Assembly (NCBI RefSeq): GCF_937877005.1
Contig: NZ_CALEFV010000139.1
Span: 1-23,125 of the forward strand
Direction of reading: 5' to 3'
DNA length: 23,125 bases
DNA from: an uncultured Fibrobacter sp.
Lineage (GTDB): Bacteria > Fibrobacterota > Fibrobacteria > Fibrobacterales > Fibrobacteraceae
A program made the position numbers and the translations under genes. Positions 1 to 7,095 of this stretch are shown here, piece after piece. Position 1 is the first letter of the stretch. Each line of letters starts with the position of its first letter. Below the pieces are notes generated by a model. It saw only the letters and a list, made by a program, of their open reading frames with translations, did not search any database and was not told the origin of the DNA.

Positions 1-183
1 AATCCAGCCGGTGCCTTTGCCGGCAAGCCAGTCGGGAACCTTCGGGAGAAGTGTCGCGTTACAGATGACGCGGGTGCGGCCCATCTCGATAAGGACGGAA
101 CCATCTGCACTGGAAATAAAACCTACGGTCATCTTGAGGTTGCGGTATTCGTCAAACTTTCGGTCGGTACGTTCGTATGCCAT
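1..183 (-). CDS. rph: RNase PH, N-terminal part (cut by window edge)
   Basis: Only the first 61 codons lie in the window; the gene runs off the left edge. RNase PH is a phosphate-dependent 3'-5' exoribonuclease that trims tRNA 3' ends. The visible part matches the family's N-terminus: a short basic lead (RTDRKFDEYRNLK), then 'GSVLIEMGRTRVICNATL', then 'VPDWLAGKGTGWI'. These correspond to the family's 'GSVLIEFGDTKVLCTAS' and 'VPPFLKGKGQGWV' segments. The ATG at 183 is preceded by AAAGGGA at 8 nt spacing. That site overlaps the TAA of pheA, 11 bp upstream, so the two genes are probably co-transcribed. The catalytic region is outside the window and cannot be checked. Confidence 0.85.
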   Translation of the reverse strand, partial: MAYERTDRKFDEYRNLKMTVGFISSADGSVLIEMGRTRVICNATLLPKVPDWLAGKGTGWI

Positions 184-194
184 TTTCAATCCCT

Positions 195-1046
195 TTAGTA
201 CTTCAGCGTCTCGACGACGCCCTTCTTAAATGTTCCCAGAATATACATCTGGCTCGTGTAGTTTTTGAGTTCTGCCAGTGCTGACTGAGCCCGTTCTTCG
301 TTCACGTTCGCCTCGAAGGAAACATGGAAAATGTATTCCCACGGCTTGTCCGGATGTGGTCTGCTTTCGCAGCGAGTCAGGTTGATGCCGCGTTTCGCAA
401 AGCAACCGAGTGCATTGTAGAGAGCGCCCACCGCATGGTCGTCTGCCAGTTCGAACAGCATGGTTGTCTTGGCACTTGCGGTGTCTTTGAATGCGGTTGG
501 CACTTTCTGAATACCATAGAAGCGCGTGAAGTTGGTTCCCTTCAGGTTTTCAAGCCCAGCCTTCAAAATGTCGAGGTTGTAAATTTTTGCAGCATAGGCG
601 CTCGCTATCGCTCCTTCGTCCAACGCTTTTCGCGCGGCGAGCTCTTCGGCGGAACCCGCTGTATCGAAGGCGGGAACTGCCTTGATTTGCGGATTTTCTG
701 CAAAGAATTTGGAGCATTGGGCGAGTGCCTGCGGGTGACTGTAGACGCGCTTGAGGTCACCCAGCTTGACTCCCGGCATTACGCACAGTGTGTGCTCGAT
801 GCGTAGCATGACTTCGCCTACTATGCGATGTCGCCACTTGTAGAGCAAGTCGTAGTTGGCTTCGATGGAACCAGCAGTCGAGTTCTCGATAGGAACTGCT
901 CCACCATCGGCTTCTCCGGTTTCGATGGCCTGATATATTTCTTCGAAAGTGTCCATCGGCAAAGTCTCGATGTCTTCGCCGAAAAGGTAATGCGCGGCGC
1001 AGTCGCTATAGGCACCCTTGCGTCCCTGGAATGCAATTTTTTTCAT
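195..1046 (-). CDS. pheA: Prephenate dehydratase, monofunctional, with ACT domain
   Basis: Converts prephenate to phenylpyruvate in phenylalanine synthesis; cytoplasmic. The 283-residue length fits the monofunctional enzyme, with no chorismate mutase domain fused to it. The catalytic domain (about 3-180) starts 'IAFQGRKGAYSD', contains 'VPIENSTAGSI' (51-61) and ends with the catalytic TRF motif at 174-176 (GTNFTRFYGI). The C-terminal ACT domain carries the phenylalanine-binding ESRP at 227-230, so feedback inhibition by phenylalanine is likely (family knowledge). It lies 22 nt behind the NlpC/P60 gene and 11 nt ahead of rph. The ATG at 1046 has no Shine-Dalgarno sequence. A TATATTTC element sits 5 nt upstream, so it may also have its own nearly leaderless promoter. 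Confidence 0.93.
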   Translation of the reverse strand: MKKIAFQGRKGAYSDCAAHYLFGEDIETLPMDTFEEIYQAIETGEADGGAVPIENSTAGSIEANYDLLYKWRHRIVGEVMLRIEHTLCVMPGVKLGDLKRVYSHPQALAQCSKFFAENPQIKAVPAFDTAGSAEELAARKALDEGAIASAYAAKIYNLDILKAGLENLKGTNFTRFYGIQKVPTAFKDTASAKTTMLFELADDHAVGALYNALGCFAKRGINLTRCESRPHPDKPWEYIFHVSFEANVNEERAQSALAELKNYTSQMYILGTFKKGVVETLKY

Positions 1047-1068
1047 GGGTAGAAATATAAAATAAAAA

Positions 1069-1728
1069 TTAATTAAACCTTCTGGCGCCTTGATATTTAG
1101 GCTCCCAGTACTTGTCTTGCATCGGAGAAATCATGACTCCTTTGCTTGAACTTGCGTGGATGAATCGATCGCCCGATAGGTAGATTCCGACATGGTCTAT
1201 CTTCCAGAGGCTGCCGAAAAATACGAGATCCCCTTCCTTGAGGCTCCCTCGGCTCACGGATTTTCCGCGACCGTCCTTGTACATTCTCGATGCGCTGTGG
1301 TCCAGGGAAATGTTGTAGTACCCCTTGTAAACCTGCATCACGAAACCGGAACAGTCGGTCTTGGTTCTGGAAGCAGCTCCGTAAACATACTTGGCGCCCA
1401 TCCATCCTCTGGCGTAATTTTCGAGGTTGCCTCGTGGGGCCGTTTTTTGAGCAGCCTTTTCCTTTTCTTTCTTGTTGATGGCGGCTCGTGCCTTGTCGAC
1501 GGAGTTCATGTGCTTGGAGGAATCCTGCCTTGCAGCATTTTGTGGCGCGCTGGTTGTTGCCTGGGGCTTTTTTTCAGTAACAGTCGCTGCCGTTTCGCTT
1601 GCTGCGACAGGCTTGTAGTCGCCGATGTTCCTATCGTAGCCGGTCCGCACCGGAAAACTGCAACACATCAGCCCTAGGCTGAGTTGTGCCAGGAAAAGTC
1701 CGGTGAGTATGGATCGCGACAACATCAT
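1069..1728 (-). CDS. NlpC/P60 cysteine peptidase, probable exported peptidoglycan hydrolase
   Basis: A 219-residue exported protein. It has a hydrophobic N-terminus (about 5-23), an Ala/Lys/Thr-rich low-complexity linker (about 40-100) and a C-terminal NlpC/P60 domain (about 103-219). The expected triad is visible: Cys126 in 'TDCSGFV', His179 in 'IDHVGIYL' and His191 in 'FIHASSSKG'. Family members cut the stem peptide of peptidoglycan, usually between D-Glu and the diamino acid. The lipobox is odd: 'GLMCC' places Met and Cys where small residues are usual, so lipidation is uncertain and it may be a soluble periplasmic enzyme. Two adjacent ATGs (1728, 1725) could start it, and neither has a clear Shine-Dalgarno. 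A TACATTTC element lies 19 nt upstream. Divergent from the lipoprotein pseudogene at 1828. Confidence 0.85.
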   Translation of the reverse strand: MMLSRSILTGLFLAQLSLGLMCCSFPVRTGYDRNIGDYKPVAASETAATVTEKKPQATTSAPQNAARQDSSKHMNSVDKARAAINKKEKEKAAQKTAPRGNLENYARGWMGAKYVYGAASRTKTDCSGFVMQVYKGYYNISLDHSASRMYKDGRGKSVSRGSLKEGDLVFFGSLWKIDHVGIYLSGDRFIHASSSKGVMISPMQDKYWEPKYQGARRFN

Positions 1729-1827
1729 TGGAAATGCAATTATGCGTGAAATGTAAAAAAAAGATGTCCTTTATATTGAAAAAAATAATTATGTTTCAAA
1801 CGAAAATCTTATTAAAGGAGAAATGTT

Positions 1828-3072
1828 ATGAGGTTTTACCAGAAGCTAGCCTTCGTTGGGTTGTGTTCTGCGTTCGGTTTTGTCGCCTGTAGCGATGATT
1901 CTAGTTCCACTTCGGGCGAAAGCATCGATGTATCGGTCATCAGTTTAGATGAATCCACTAGAACCATTGTCTATTACCAGGAAAATGAGGAAGAACTCTG
2001 CGTTCTCGATTCTGCGAATAAAAGTGCCTCCTGGAAGACTATTGACGAAGGCAATGATACGTCTAGCATCAAATATGATTTTATAACGCTGCACCAGGAA
2101 CAGGTCGACTTTATAAAGAACGAACTGAAAGTTTCTATCAAGGGAAATAATGCTGTCGTCTTCAAGTCGGGCTATGACTATGATTACAGTGGCATTATTG
2201 GTGGAATCTTTGTGGGTGGGGATAACTCGTCTATCAAGGGAACATGGGTTTCCGTTCCTTGTCGAGTATACGAAGAGGGCGATGTCTTGTGCTACTCGTC
2301 TGATGATGGCTGGGGAAAGATTACCCTGGATATCTCGTCGGGCTCGATTCATGCATCCTATGAATGGATAGAGCTGGAAGACGATGACTACGGCTATGAC
2401 TATGATTACGATTATGACGATGATGACTAATACACCGATGACATATCGAAATCGGGCTTGCTCTATTCTCTGTATAAATCTCTGGGAGATGCATACTCTA
2501 GCATTTATATAAGGTCTGGATATAGTGCTGTGGAAAACAATGAGGAAGATGTCGCAGAGATCGCCCAGGAATATAATATACAGGAAAATTCCAAGTCGAA
2601 GAGCTCCGTGAAGTTTACCGTCAATGACAAGACTTACGAATTGTCTGCAAAGAAGTTCAAACTGGACAAGTACCAAAACCTGTCGATTGACGTGACTTTG
2701 ACATCGGACGGAAAATCTTGTTCCTATCAATATGCGGAAGGTGACTTGGAAGGAGACGATATTGACCGTGATGCTTGTAGTTCGGAATACTTTGATCACT
2801 ATCGTACCGACTATGTCCATGATTATACCGGGAAAAAGATTACTTATGGGTATATGTTCCGGATGGAAAATGATGACGAATTTGAAGATTGCGTTTACGA
2901 TATGGCAGAGAAAAAGGATCCCTATGCGGATGGTTATTATGACGATGATGTCTATGATTCCGACGGATACTTCACTCCGATGTACAAGAAGTCTGCTGCA
3001 TCAGAGTCTAGGGCAGAATTCTGGCGCGAATACAATCGTGAAATTAAGCGTATGCTGAAGCGCTTTAAGTAA
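1828..3072 (+). pseudogene. Fibrobacter-type lipoprotein gene split by one in-frame TAA at codon 201
   Basis: From the ATG at 1828 (AAAGGAG Shine-Dalgarno at 1814-1820) the frame encodes a lipoprotein signal ('GFVAC', Cys21) and a Ser/Asp stretch, then stops at TAA 2428-2430. The same frame stays open from 2431 to the stop at 3070-3072. The two halves together match the intact paralog at 7096-8223 over the whole length. Shared landmarks are 'GTWVSVPC' versus 'GTWNMVPC' in the first half and 'FTPMYKKSA' versus 'VTPLYKKTA' near the end of the second. The downstream half has no signal peptide, no Shine-Dalgarno and only a TTG candidate start. The TAA sits just after an Asp/Tyr repeat (about codons 186-200). 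Either the gene is newly inactivated, or the stop is a sequence error, or it is read through. The 200-residue first half could still be secreted. Function unknown. Confidence 0.8.
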
Positions 3073-3096
3073 TAGAACTCTGCTAGACATTTGAAG

Positions 3097-3126
3097 AATC
3101 CCCGGATGTTTTTCCGGGGATTTTTT
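3097..3126 (+). terminator. Intrinsic terminator after the split lipoprotein gene
   Basis: AATCCCCGGA (3097-3106) pairs perfectly with TCCGGGGATT (3113-3122) around a 6-nt loop, and the run of T continues to 3126. It lies 25 nt after the stop at 3072. The opposite strand lacks a good T tract, so it mainly serves plus-strand transcription, although the convergent gene ends right beside it. Confidence 0.85.
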
Positions 3127-4792
3127 ATGGAGCTTTATTCTTGAACAAGTTGTTGTATTCGATTGATCCCGAAAGCTCGCGAAGATGTCTTACCAGTAAT
3201 CCGCGAGGGGCAGCTTCGATAAGAGTCTTCTCTTGCGATAGCAGGCTTGTGCCGAAGCCCAGGCGGTGCCCTTCGATATGGAAACCCATCGTCTCGAGAA
3301 CGGTCGGTCCGGAATCGAGCGAGGTGTAGCGTCGTTTGGTCTGCTCGGAGGAATTTTTAGGATTGATGTAAATGTTCAGGAAACGACGGTCGCGTTGCAA
3401 CATTTTGGAAACGGGAGACTTGGCCATGAAGAGGTGATCTCCGGCGATGACGATTTCGGTGTTGTTTCCGAAAGGTTGGCTTTGCACCCATTGTACAAAT
3501 TGCCCTATTCTCTTCGAGGTGCATCTCAGGACGGCTGCATAGTGTTCCTTGCCCGATAGATTTTTCGGCACATCGCCGCAACGCTTGTCGAGAAACCCAT
3601 TGGGAAAATGCGTGTCGATAGTGGTGATGGTCATGGAGAAGGGGCGGTTTGACAAGGTGTCTAGAATCATTTTGGCGTAATCCAGAACATCGGCGTCGGC
3701 AAGTCCCGGCCCCTTGCGGCGGTATGTCTCGCCCCTGTCTTTAACCATCTTTTCTATGTCGTCCTTGTCGTAAAGTTCGTCTATTCCGTGAGCAAGGAAG
3801 AATGGCCCTGTTGCACCGAATTTTGCAGGTGTTCCCTGCACATAGAAATTCCTGTAGTTGAATTGATGCAGTATGTCGTATATGCCGGGGAGACTGTCGA
3901 AGAAGGACATCTGAGTTTCCCCGAAGTTGTTCATGAACGACGATCCGCAAAGGAGCGGCATGCCTGTCGTCTTGGAAACCATCGAAGAAATGGTCGTGGA
4001 AGCCCCAATGATGTTTGTCCCGCCACCGTATCCTTTCTTGTCTGTGAATACGAGCCCGCTATTGTAGAGGTCTCGGATTTCGGGAATATGCTGGATAAAG
4101 GAGTTCTCGAGCGATTCTACGTAAATGAAGATGAGGTTGCGTGTCGTGTCGTCTGCCGAAACCATATCCGGCTTGTAGTGAACGAAATTTTCCTGGTAGA
4201 ATTTGGAAGGGTGTAGTTCTTCGGGTTCGTTAAGGAAGTAGTTGACGTATTGATCGAGGGCTCTTGACGAAATGGCGCTCCAAAATGGTGCAGAGCCTGC
4301 GACAAGAATGGCGACAAAGGCTGCTGCGAAGATGGACTTGCGGAATCGCAGATCATGAAAGAAATCATAGATAGGCCATAGCAGCGCAAGCGAGAGAAGC
4401 AATGCGTAGAATCCGACCTTTTCGAGGAGGTCCTGCACAAATACGAGGACGAATCCGTCGACAGGCATTTGCAATGTCATGATCGTGAGGTCGGGATTCT
4501 GGATGGGAAAGGTCTTCTTTACCCACACGAGTGCCGTCGGCAGAGCAATCAGAAGGAACAGGTAGAGCCATATGAGAATGGCCTTCCTTGCGACGACAGG
4601 TTGTCTAGCCTGGTCTAGATTTTTCCTGTAATGATAGATTCGGAATCCGGAGTATAGAGCTGTTGCGACGAGCAGGTCGCTAAGATTGAAGTCAAAATGG
4701 AAATGTCGGACGAAACCGATCGCAAAGGCAATCATGACGACATGCAGGATGTCGAAAAAGAGTATGATGAATCTTGCAACGATCTGTTTCAT
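3125..4792 (-). CDS. Membrane-bound phosphoglycerol transferase, OpgB/MdoB-like (sulfatase fold)
   Basis: A 555-residue inner-membrane protein with about five hydrophobic segments in residues 1-175, then a periplasmic alkaline-phosphatase/sulfatase-fold domain (about 215-530). Visible metal or catalytic candidates are Glu226 in 'IFIYVESLEN', a Thr nucleophile in 'GASTTISSMV' (266 or 267), His395 in 'TTIDTHFPNGF', and Asp452/His453 in 'IAGDHLFM'. The segments 'FYVQGTPAKFGATG', 'DTHFPNGFLDKRCG' and 'AVLRCTSKRIGQFV' resemble E. coli phosphoglycerol transferase I (OpgB/MdoB), which moves phosphoglycerol from phosphatidylglycerol to periplasmic glucans. The LtaS family is more distant. Whether the acceptor here is a glucan or a surface polysaccharide cannot be told. 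It follows the ftsB-like gene by 21 nt and ends the dprA-ftsB operon. Confidence 0.8.
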   Translation of the reverse strand: MKQIVARFIILFFDILHVVMIAFAIGFVRHFHFDFNLSDLLVATALYSGFRIYHYRKNLDQARQPVVARKAILIWLYLFLLIALPTALVWVKKTFPIQNPDLTIMTLQMPVDGFVLVFVQDLLEKVGFYALLLSLALLWPIYDFFHDLRFRKSIFAAAFVAILVAGSAPFWSAISSRALDQYVNYFLNEPEELHPSKFYQENFVHYKPDMVSADDTTRNLIFIYVESLENSFIQHIPEIRDLYNSGLVFTDKKGYGGGTNIIGASTTISSMVSKTTGMPLLCGSSFMNNFGETQMSFFDSLPGIYDILHQFNYRNFYVQGTPAKFGATGPFFLAHGIDELYDKDDIEKMVKDRGETYRRKGPGLADADVLDYAKMILDTLSNRPFSMTITTIDTHFPNGFLDKRCGDVPKNLSGKEHYAAVLRCTSKRIGQFVQWVQSQPFGNNTEIVIAGDHLFMAKSPVSKMLQRDRRFLNIYINPKNSSEQTKRRYTSLDSGPTVLETMGFHIEGHRLGFGTSLLSQEKTLIEAAPRGLLVRHLRELSGSIEYNNLFKNKAP

Positions 4793-4813
4793 TTCCGCTG
4801 AAGGTTCTGCTGG

Positions 4814-5095
4814 CTATTTTGTCAGCTGGAATACCTTTTCGCCCTTGTGACTCATTCCGTAGCGGGTCCGCAGCAGTTCCTCCTTGTAGAGCGAATCGTT
4901 CTTGAGGCGTTCGATCTCAAGATTGCAGGAATCGAGAACCTGCTGTAGCGAGTCTATTTGGGCCTGGAACTTCTCGATTTCGTGCGTGACCTTGCGTTGC
5001 TCCTTGAGGCTGTTCTTGCCGAACATGATGTGAAACACCACCACTATGGCGGATAGGATCAGCATCAGCAGGAAAATCAGAAGTCGCTTGTTCAA
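4814..5095 (-). CDS. ftsB: FtsB/DivIC-type septum formation protein
   Basis: A small bitopic membrane protein. It has a short basic start (NKR), one transmembrane helix (about residues 4-24), then a coiled coil of about 45 residues (heptads in 'IEKFQAQIDSLQQVLDSC'). The C-terminal motif 'LRTRYGMSHKGEKVFQL' matches the family's 'ARxxxGMvrpGExvykl'. FtsB/DivIC holds the FtsL/FtsQ complex at the division septum. I chose the TTG at 5095, which overlaps nothing vital and gives 93 residues with the helix near the N-terminus. The frame is open further upstream to a TTG at 5155, but that start would overlap dprA by 59 nt and put 20 polar residues ahead. The chosen start lies immediately after the dprA stop, which suggests translational coupling. 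Symbol by family resemblance only. Confidence 0.8.
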   Translation of the reverse strand: MNKRLLIFLLMLILSAIVVVFHIMFGKNSLKEQRKVTHEIEKFQAQIDSLQQVLDSCNLEIERLKNDSLYKEELLRTRYGMSHKGEKVFQLTK

Positions 5096-5096
5096 T

Positions 5097-6011
5097 TCAG
5101 GTGGTCCCGTTAAAGTAGAACTGAAAGTTGTCGCTGGTGGTGACAAGTCCCGCAAGTTCCAGCTCTGTTAATATAGCTAAAATGTTGCCTGTCTTTAAGT
5201 TACATTCCTCCTGAATCTCCGAAATTGTCTTCCGGAACCCATTGAAATTTCTAAAAATGTTGATAGCCGCGGGAGAAAGCTTGCATCCGGTGGCGTCAAT
5301 CTGGACGAGGCTTGCGGTCTTGGCCTGTTTGCCGGTTGTGGCGTTTTTTGGAAGTCCGGCGACGAGATGCAGGTTTTCGGGCAAAAAGACGGGTTTCGCC
5401 TTTCCCTGATCCAGGTACATGTTGGGCCCGCTCGCATGTTCGCTGTCGAAGTTTCCGGGGATGGCGATGAGGGTCTTATTTTCCTTTAGGCAGTAGTCGG
5501 CAGTTATTAGGGCGCCACCCTTGACCTTGCTCTGAACCAGGACGGTTGCTCGCGAAAGCCCGCTGATGATGCGGTTTCGGGCGGGGAAGTTTCCCTTGTA
5601 TGCTGGAAAATCCGCTTCGTATTCCGAGAGAATGCAGCCTCCTGCTTCGATAATCCTTTCTGCGAGGGCGGCTCGGTCTCCGGGAATGGGAATGTTCAGG
5701 CCCTGTGCGATGACGGCGACTGTCGGGATTCCGTATTCCAGGGCGGCCTCGTGGCAGTAACTGTCGATTCCCTGAGCAAGACCCGAGACGACGACCGCCT
5801 GCGAACCCTGGAGCGACTTGACAAGCCTAAGGCAAAGTTCGCGGGCTGAACTGGATGGCCGCCTCGTTCCAACCATGGCGATACCGATTCCGTCTGCTGG
5901 GGGGAGTGTCCCTCGGCAGTACAATGTCGATGGCTTGAATTTTGATTGCGCGAGTGCGAGCGGAAAAACTTCTGCGCTAAGCTCTACATAGTTTCTATCT
6001 TTGTTCAACAT
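5097..6011 (-). CDS. dprA: DNA processing protein DprA (Smf)
   Basis: Binds incoming single-stranded DNA and loads RecA during transformation. A protein of 304 residues with a Rossmann-like DprA core (about 40-235): 'GIAMVGTRRPSS', 'VVVSGLAQGIDS' (73-84), 'GNFPARNRIISGLS' and 'GALITADYCL'. A C-terminal winged helix (about 248-304, 'TISEIQEECNLKTGN') follows. There is no N-terminal SAM domain, so it is a shorter version of the family. The ATG at 6011 is fixed by an AAAGGAG Shine-Dalgarno 7 nt upstream, which lies inside the divergent mazG coding sequence. The frame is open further upstream, but that extension is antisense mazG. It is the first gene of the dprA-ftsB-opgB-like run. No other competence gene is visible here. 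Confidence 0.92.
   Translation of the reverse strand: MLNKDRNYVELSAEVFPLALAQSKFKPSTLYCRGTLPPADGIGIAMVGTRRPSSSARELCLRLVKSLQGSQAVVVSGLAQGIDSYCHEAALEYGIPTVAVIAQGLNIPIPGDRAALAERIIEAGGCILSEYEADFPAYKGNFPARNRIISGLSRATVLVQSKVKGGALITADYCLKENKTLIAIPGNFDSEHASGPNMYLDQGKAKPVFLPENLHLVAGLPKNATTGKQAKTASLVQIDATGCKLSPAAINIFRNFNGFRKTISEIQEECNLKTGNILAILTELELAGLVTTSDNFQFYFNGTT
5996..6003 (+). promoter_or_regulatory. Candidate mazG promoter element (TATCTTTG) inside dprA
   Basis: TATCTTTG fits the TAnnTTTG -7 element known from Bacteroidetes. It ends 6 nt before the mazG ATG at 6010, so the transcript would be leaderless or nearly so, which fits the absence of a Shine-Dalgarno. The same CTATCTTTG string precedes the helicase and fusA genes. 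No convincing -33 TTTG was found. The element is inside the first codons of dprA on the other strand. Confidence 0.4.
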
Positions 6012-6825
6012 GAAATACTCCTTTGAAGACTTGGTGAAAATTATGGCGACCCTCCGCTCTCCGGAAGGCTGCCCGTGGGACCGCAAGCAGACGCATCAGT
6101 CCCTGTTGCCCTATCTTGTCGAAGAATCCCATGAATACATCGATGCCGCCCAGGCGGACGATAAACCGCACATGGCCGAGGAACTCGGCGACGTGCTGTT
6201 CCAGGTGGTATTCCATTCTCAGGTCGCGAAGGAAAACGGTGATTTCTCAATCGACGACGTGGTGCAGGGAATCTGCGAAAAGATGATTCGGCGCCATCCG
6301 CATGTCTTTGGCGATGCGAAGGTCGATGATTCGAATGGCGTTCGTCGCCAGTGGGAACACATCAAGGCGCAAGAAAAGAATAATGTAAAAATGGCGGGCA
6401 TGTCCGCTATGGACAAAGTAAGCAGGAGCATGCCGACGCTCGCACGAGCCCAGGAGATTCAGCGCCGCGCCGCCAAGGTAGGGTTTGACTGGATCGAGGC
6501 TGAACCTGTCTTTGACAAGGCTGTTGAGGAATTTAGTGAATTTCGCGCTGAAATGCAAGCGGCTTCCGGCGAAAATGACAATGTAGAGCGAATGGAAGAC
6601 GAATTTGGCGACATCATGTTCAGCCTGGTGAACGTGGCGCGTCACTGTGGCTTCAATGCGGCGCTTGCGCTAGAACGCGCGAATTCCAAGTTTGAAAGGC
6701 GGTTCCGTATCGTTGAACAGAAGGTCCGCGAACAGGGAAAGGACATGAAGGATGTTGGTCTCGAAGGCCTGCAGCAGATTTGGAAAGAAGCTAAAGCCGA
6801 AGTCAAGTCGTCAGGTTCCAAGTAG
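6010..6825 (+). CDS. mazG: Nucleoside triphosphate pyrophosphohydrolase MazG
   Basis: Hydrolyses (d)NTPs to the monophosphate and pyrophosphate, and in E. coli affects ppGpp levels; cytoplasmic. The 271-residue length and the two tandem all-alpha MazG domains match the E. coli type. Domain 1 has 'GCPWDRKQTH' (20-29) and the Mg2+-binding acidic motif (EES at 38-40, 'AEELGDVLFQVVF' from 56). Domain 2 has 'EEFSEFRAEM' and 'EDEFGDIMFSLVNVARH'. 'RRHPHVFGD' is the usual linker signature. I chose the ATG at 6010: it places the first motif at the usual distance, and an earlier TTG at 6001 adds only three residues. There is no Shine-Dalgarno. The start codon overlaps the start of divergent dprA (shared CATG 6009-6012). 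Confidence 0.92.
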   Translation: MKYSFEDLVKIMATLRSPEGCPWDRKQTHQSLLPYLVEESHEYIDAAQADDKPHMAEELGDVLFQVVFHSQVAKENGDFSIDDVVQGICEKMIRRHPHVFGDAKVDDSNGVRRQWEHIKAQEKNNVKMAGMSAMDKVSRSMPTLARAQEIQRRAAKVGFDWIEAEPVFDKAVEEFSEFRAEMQAASGENDNVERMEDEFGDIMFSLVNVARHCGFNAALALERANSKFERRFRIVEQKVREQGKDMKDVGLEGLQQIWKEAKAEVKSSGSK

Positions 6826-6886
6826 AATCATTCTAATGTGGATTATGCCTTCGGCAAATTTTTTCCCGTAATGAAAAAATCCGTGC

Positions 6887-6894
6887 TATATTAG
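6887..6894 (+). promoter_or_regulatory. Candidate -10 element of the 6900-7035 RNA
   Basis: TATATT (6887-6892, within TATATTAG) lies 7 nt ahead of G6900, the first base of the long-range stem of the candidate RNA, which is the distance expected for a start at that base. No good -35 or -33 box is visible. The same TATATTAG string occurs about 30 nt upstream of the EcsC-like gene on the minus strand. Upstream, after mazG, TGCC-TTC-GGCA followed by six T (6846-6864) may be a weak mazG terminator. Confidence 0.45.
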
Positions 6895-6899
6895 TTAAT

Positions 6900-7035
6900 G
6901 TGCTTCCAGTCCATTCTGGTTCTAGAGAAGGGATGCCGGATCGAACCGCGGGGTAGAACAGACCGGAAGCACGCTTGTTTTCTTCTAATTCCACTTTCCC
7001 GCAGGGGTTCCCAAAGGCCCCTGCGGGATTTTTTT
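6900..7035 (+). ncRNA. Candidate stand-alone structured small RNA of unknown family
   Basis: A 136-nt unit lies in the 270-bp gap between the ends of mazG (+) and the lipoprotein gene at 7096 (-). GTGCTTCCAGTC (6900-6911) pairs with GACCGGAAGCAC (6961-6972), 11 of 12 positions, with one A-C mismatch. Inside, GTTCTA (6919-6924) pairs with TAGAAC (6954-6959), leaving a 29-nt G-rich apical region (6925-6953). A 24-nt A/T/C-rich stretch then leads to a strong terminator. A -10 box is placed so that transcription would begin at the first stem base. No open frame of note is present. It lacks the 'GGTCAGG...GGAAGGAAGCAGC' core of SRP RNA and does not fold as a tRNA, 6S RNA or tmRNA. One caution: the mismatch would be a G-U pair if the minus strand were transcribed. 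Confidence 0.5.
6997..7035 (+). terminator. Strong intrinsic terminator of the candidate RNA
   Basis: TCCCGCAGGGG (6997-7007) and CCCCTGCGGGA (7018-7028) form a perfect 11-bp stem with a 10-nt loop, followed by seven T (7029-7035). Read on the minus strand it lacks a T tract, so it points to plus-strand transcription of the upstream unit. Confidence 0.9.
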
Positions 7036-7039
7036 ATAC

Positions 7040-7073
7040 AAAAAACCCCTGGAGCAACAAGTGCACTGGGGAT
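7040..7073 (-). terminator. Possible terminator of the lipoprotein gene at 7096
   Basis: Read on the minus strand, CCCC (7071-7068) pairs with GGGG (7049-7046), with an imperfect inner stem and then six T (7045-7040). It lies about 25 nt after the lipoprotein stop. The stem has mismatches, so this is a weak call. Confidence 0.4.
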
Positions 7074-7095
7074 TTGAAGTTCTTGTTTTGTCGGT

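Noticed and set aside
2380..2430. Stop codon recoding as selenocysteine or pyrrolysine
   Set aside because: The codon is TAA, which is not used for either; only sequence error, mutation or plain read-through remain.
1945..2820. 291-codon minus-strand frame opposite the split lipoprotein gene
   Set aside because: Ile/Val-rich antisense of Asp/Tyr-rich codons, crosses the TAA region only because it is on the other strand, and lacks any signal or family pattern.
2458..3072. Independent gene starting at TTG 2458
   Set aside because: No Shine-Dalgarno or signal peptide, same frame as the upstream half, and it aligns with the C-terminal half of the paralog, so it is the remainder of the split gene.
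6900..6972. tRNA or tRNA-like gene on either strand (a GGTTCGATCC string occurs on the minus strand)
   Set aside because: The T-loop-like string lies in the middle of the stem-loop, not next to the acceptor stem; no D-arm or anticodon arm can be formed.
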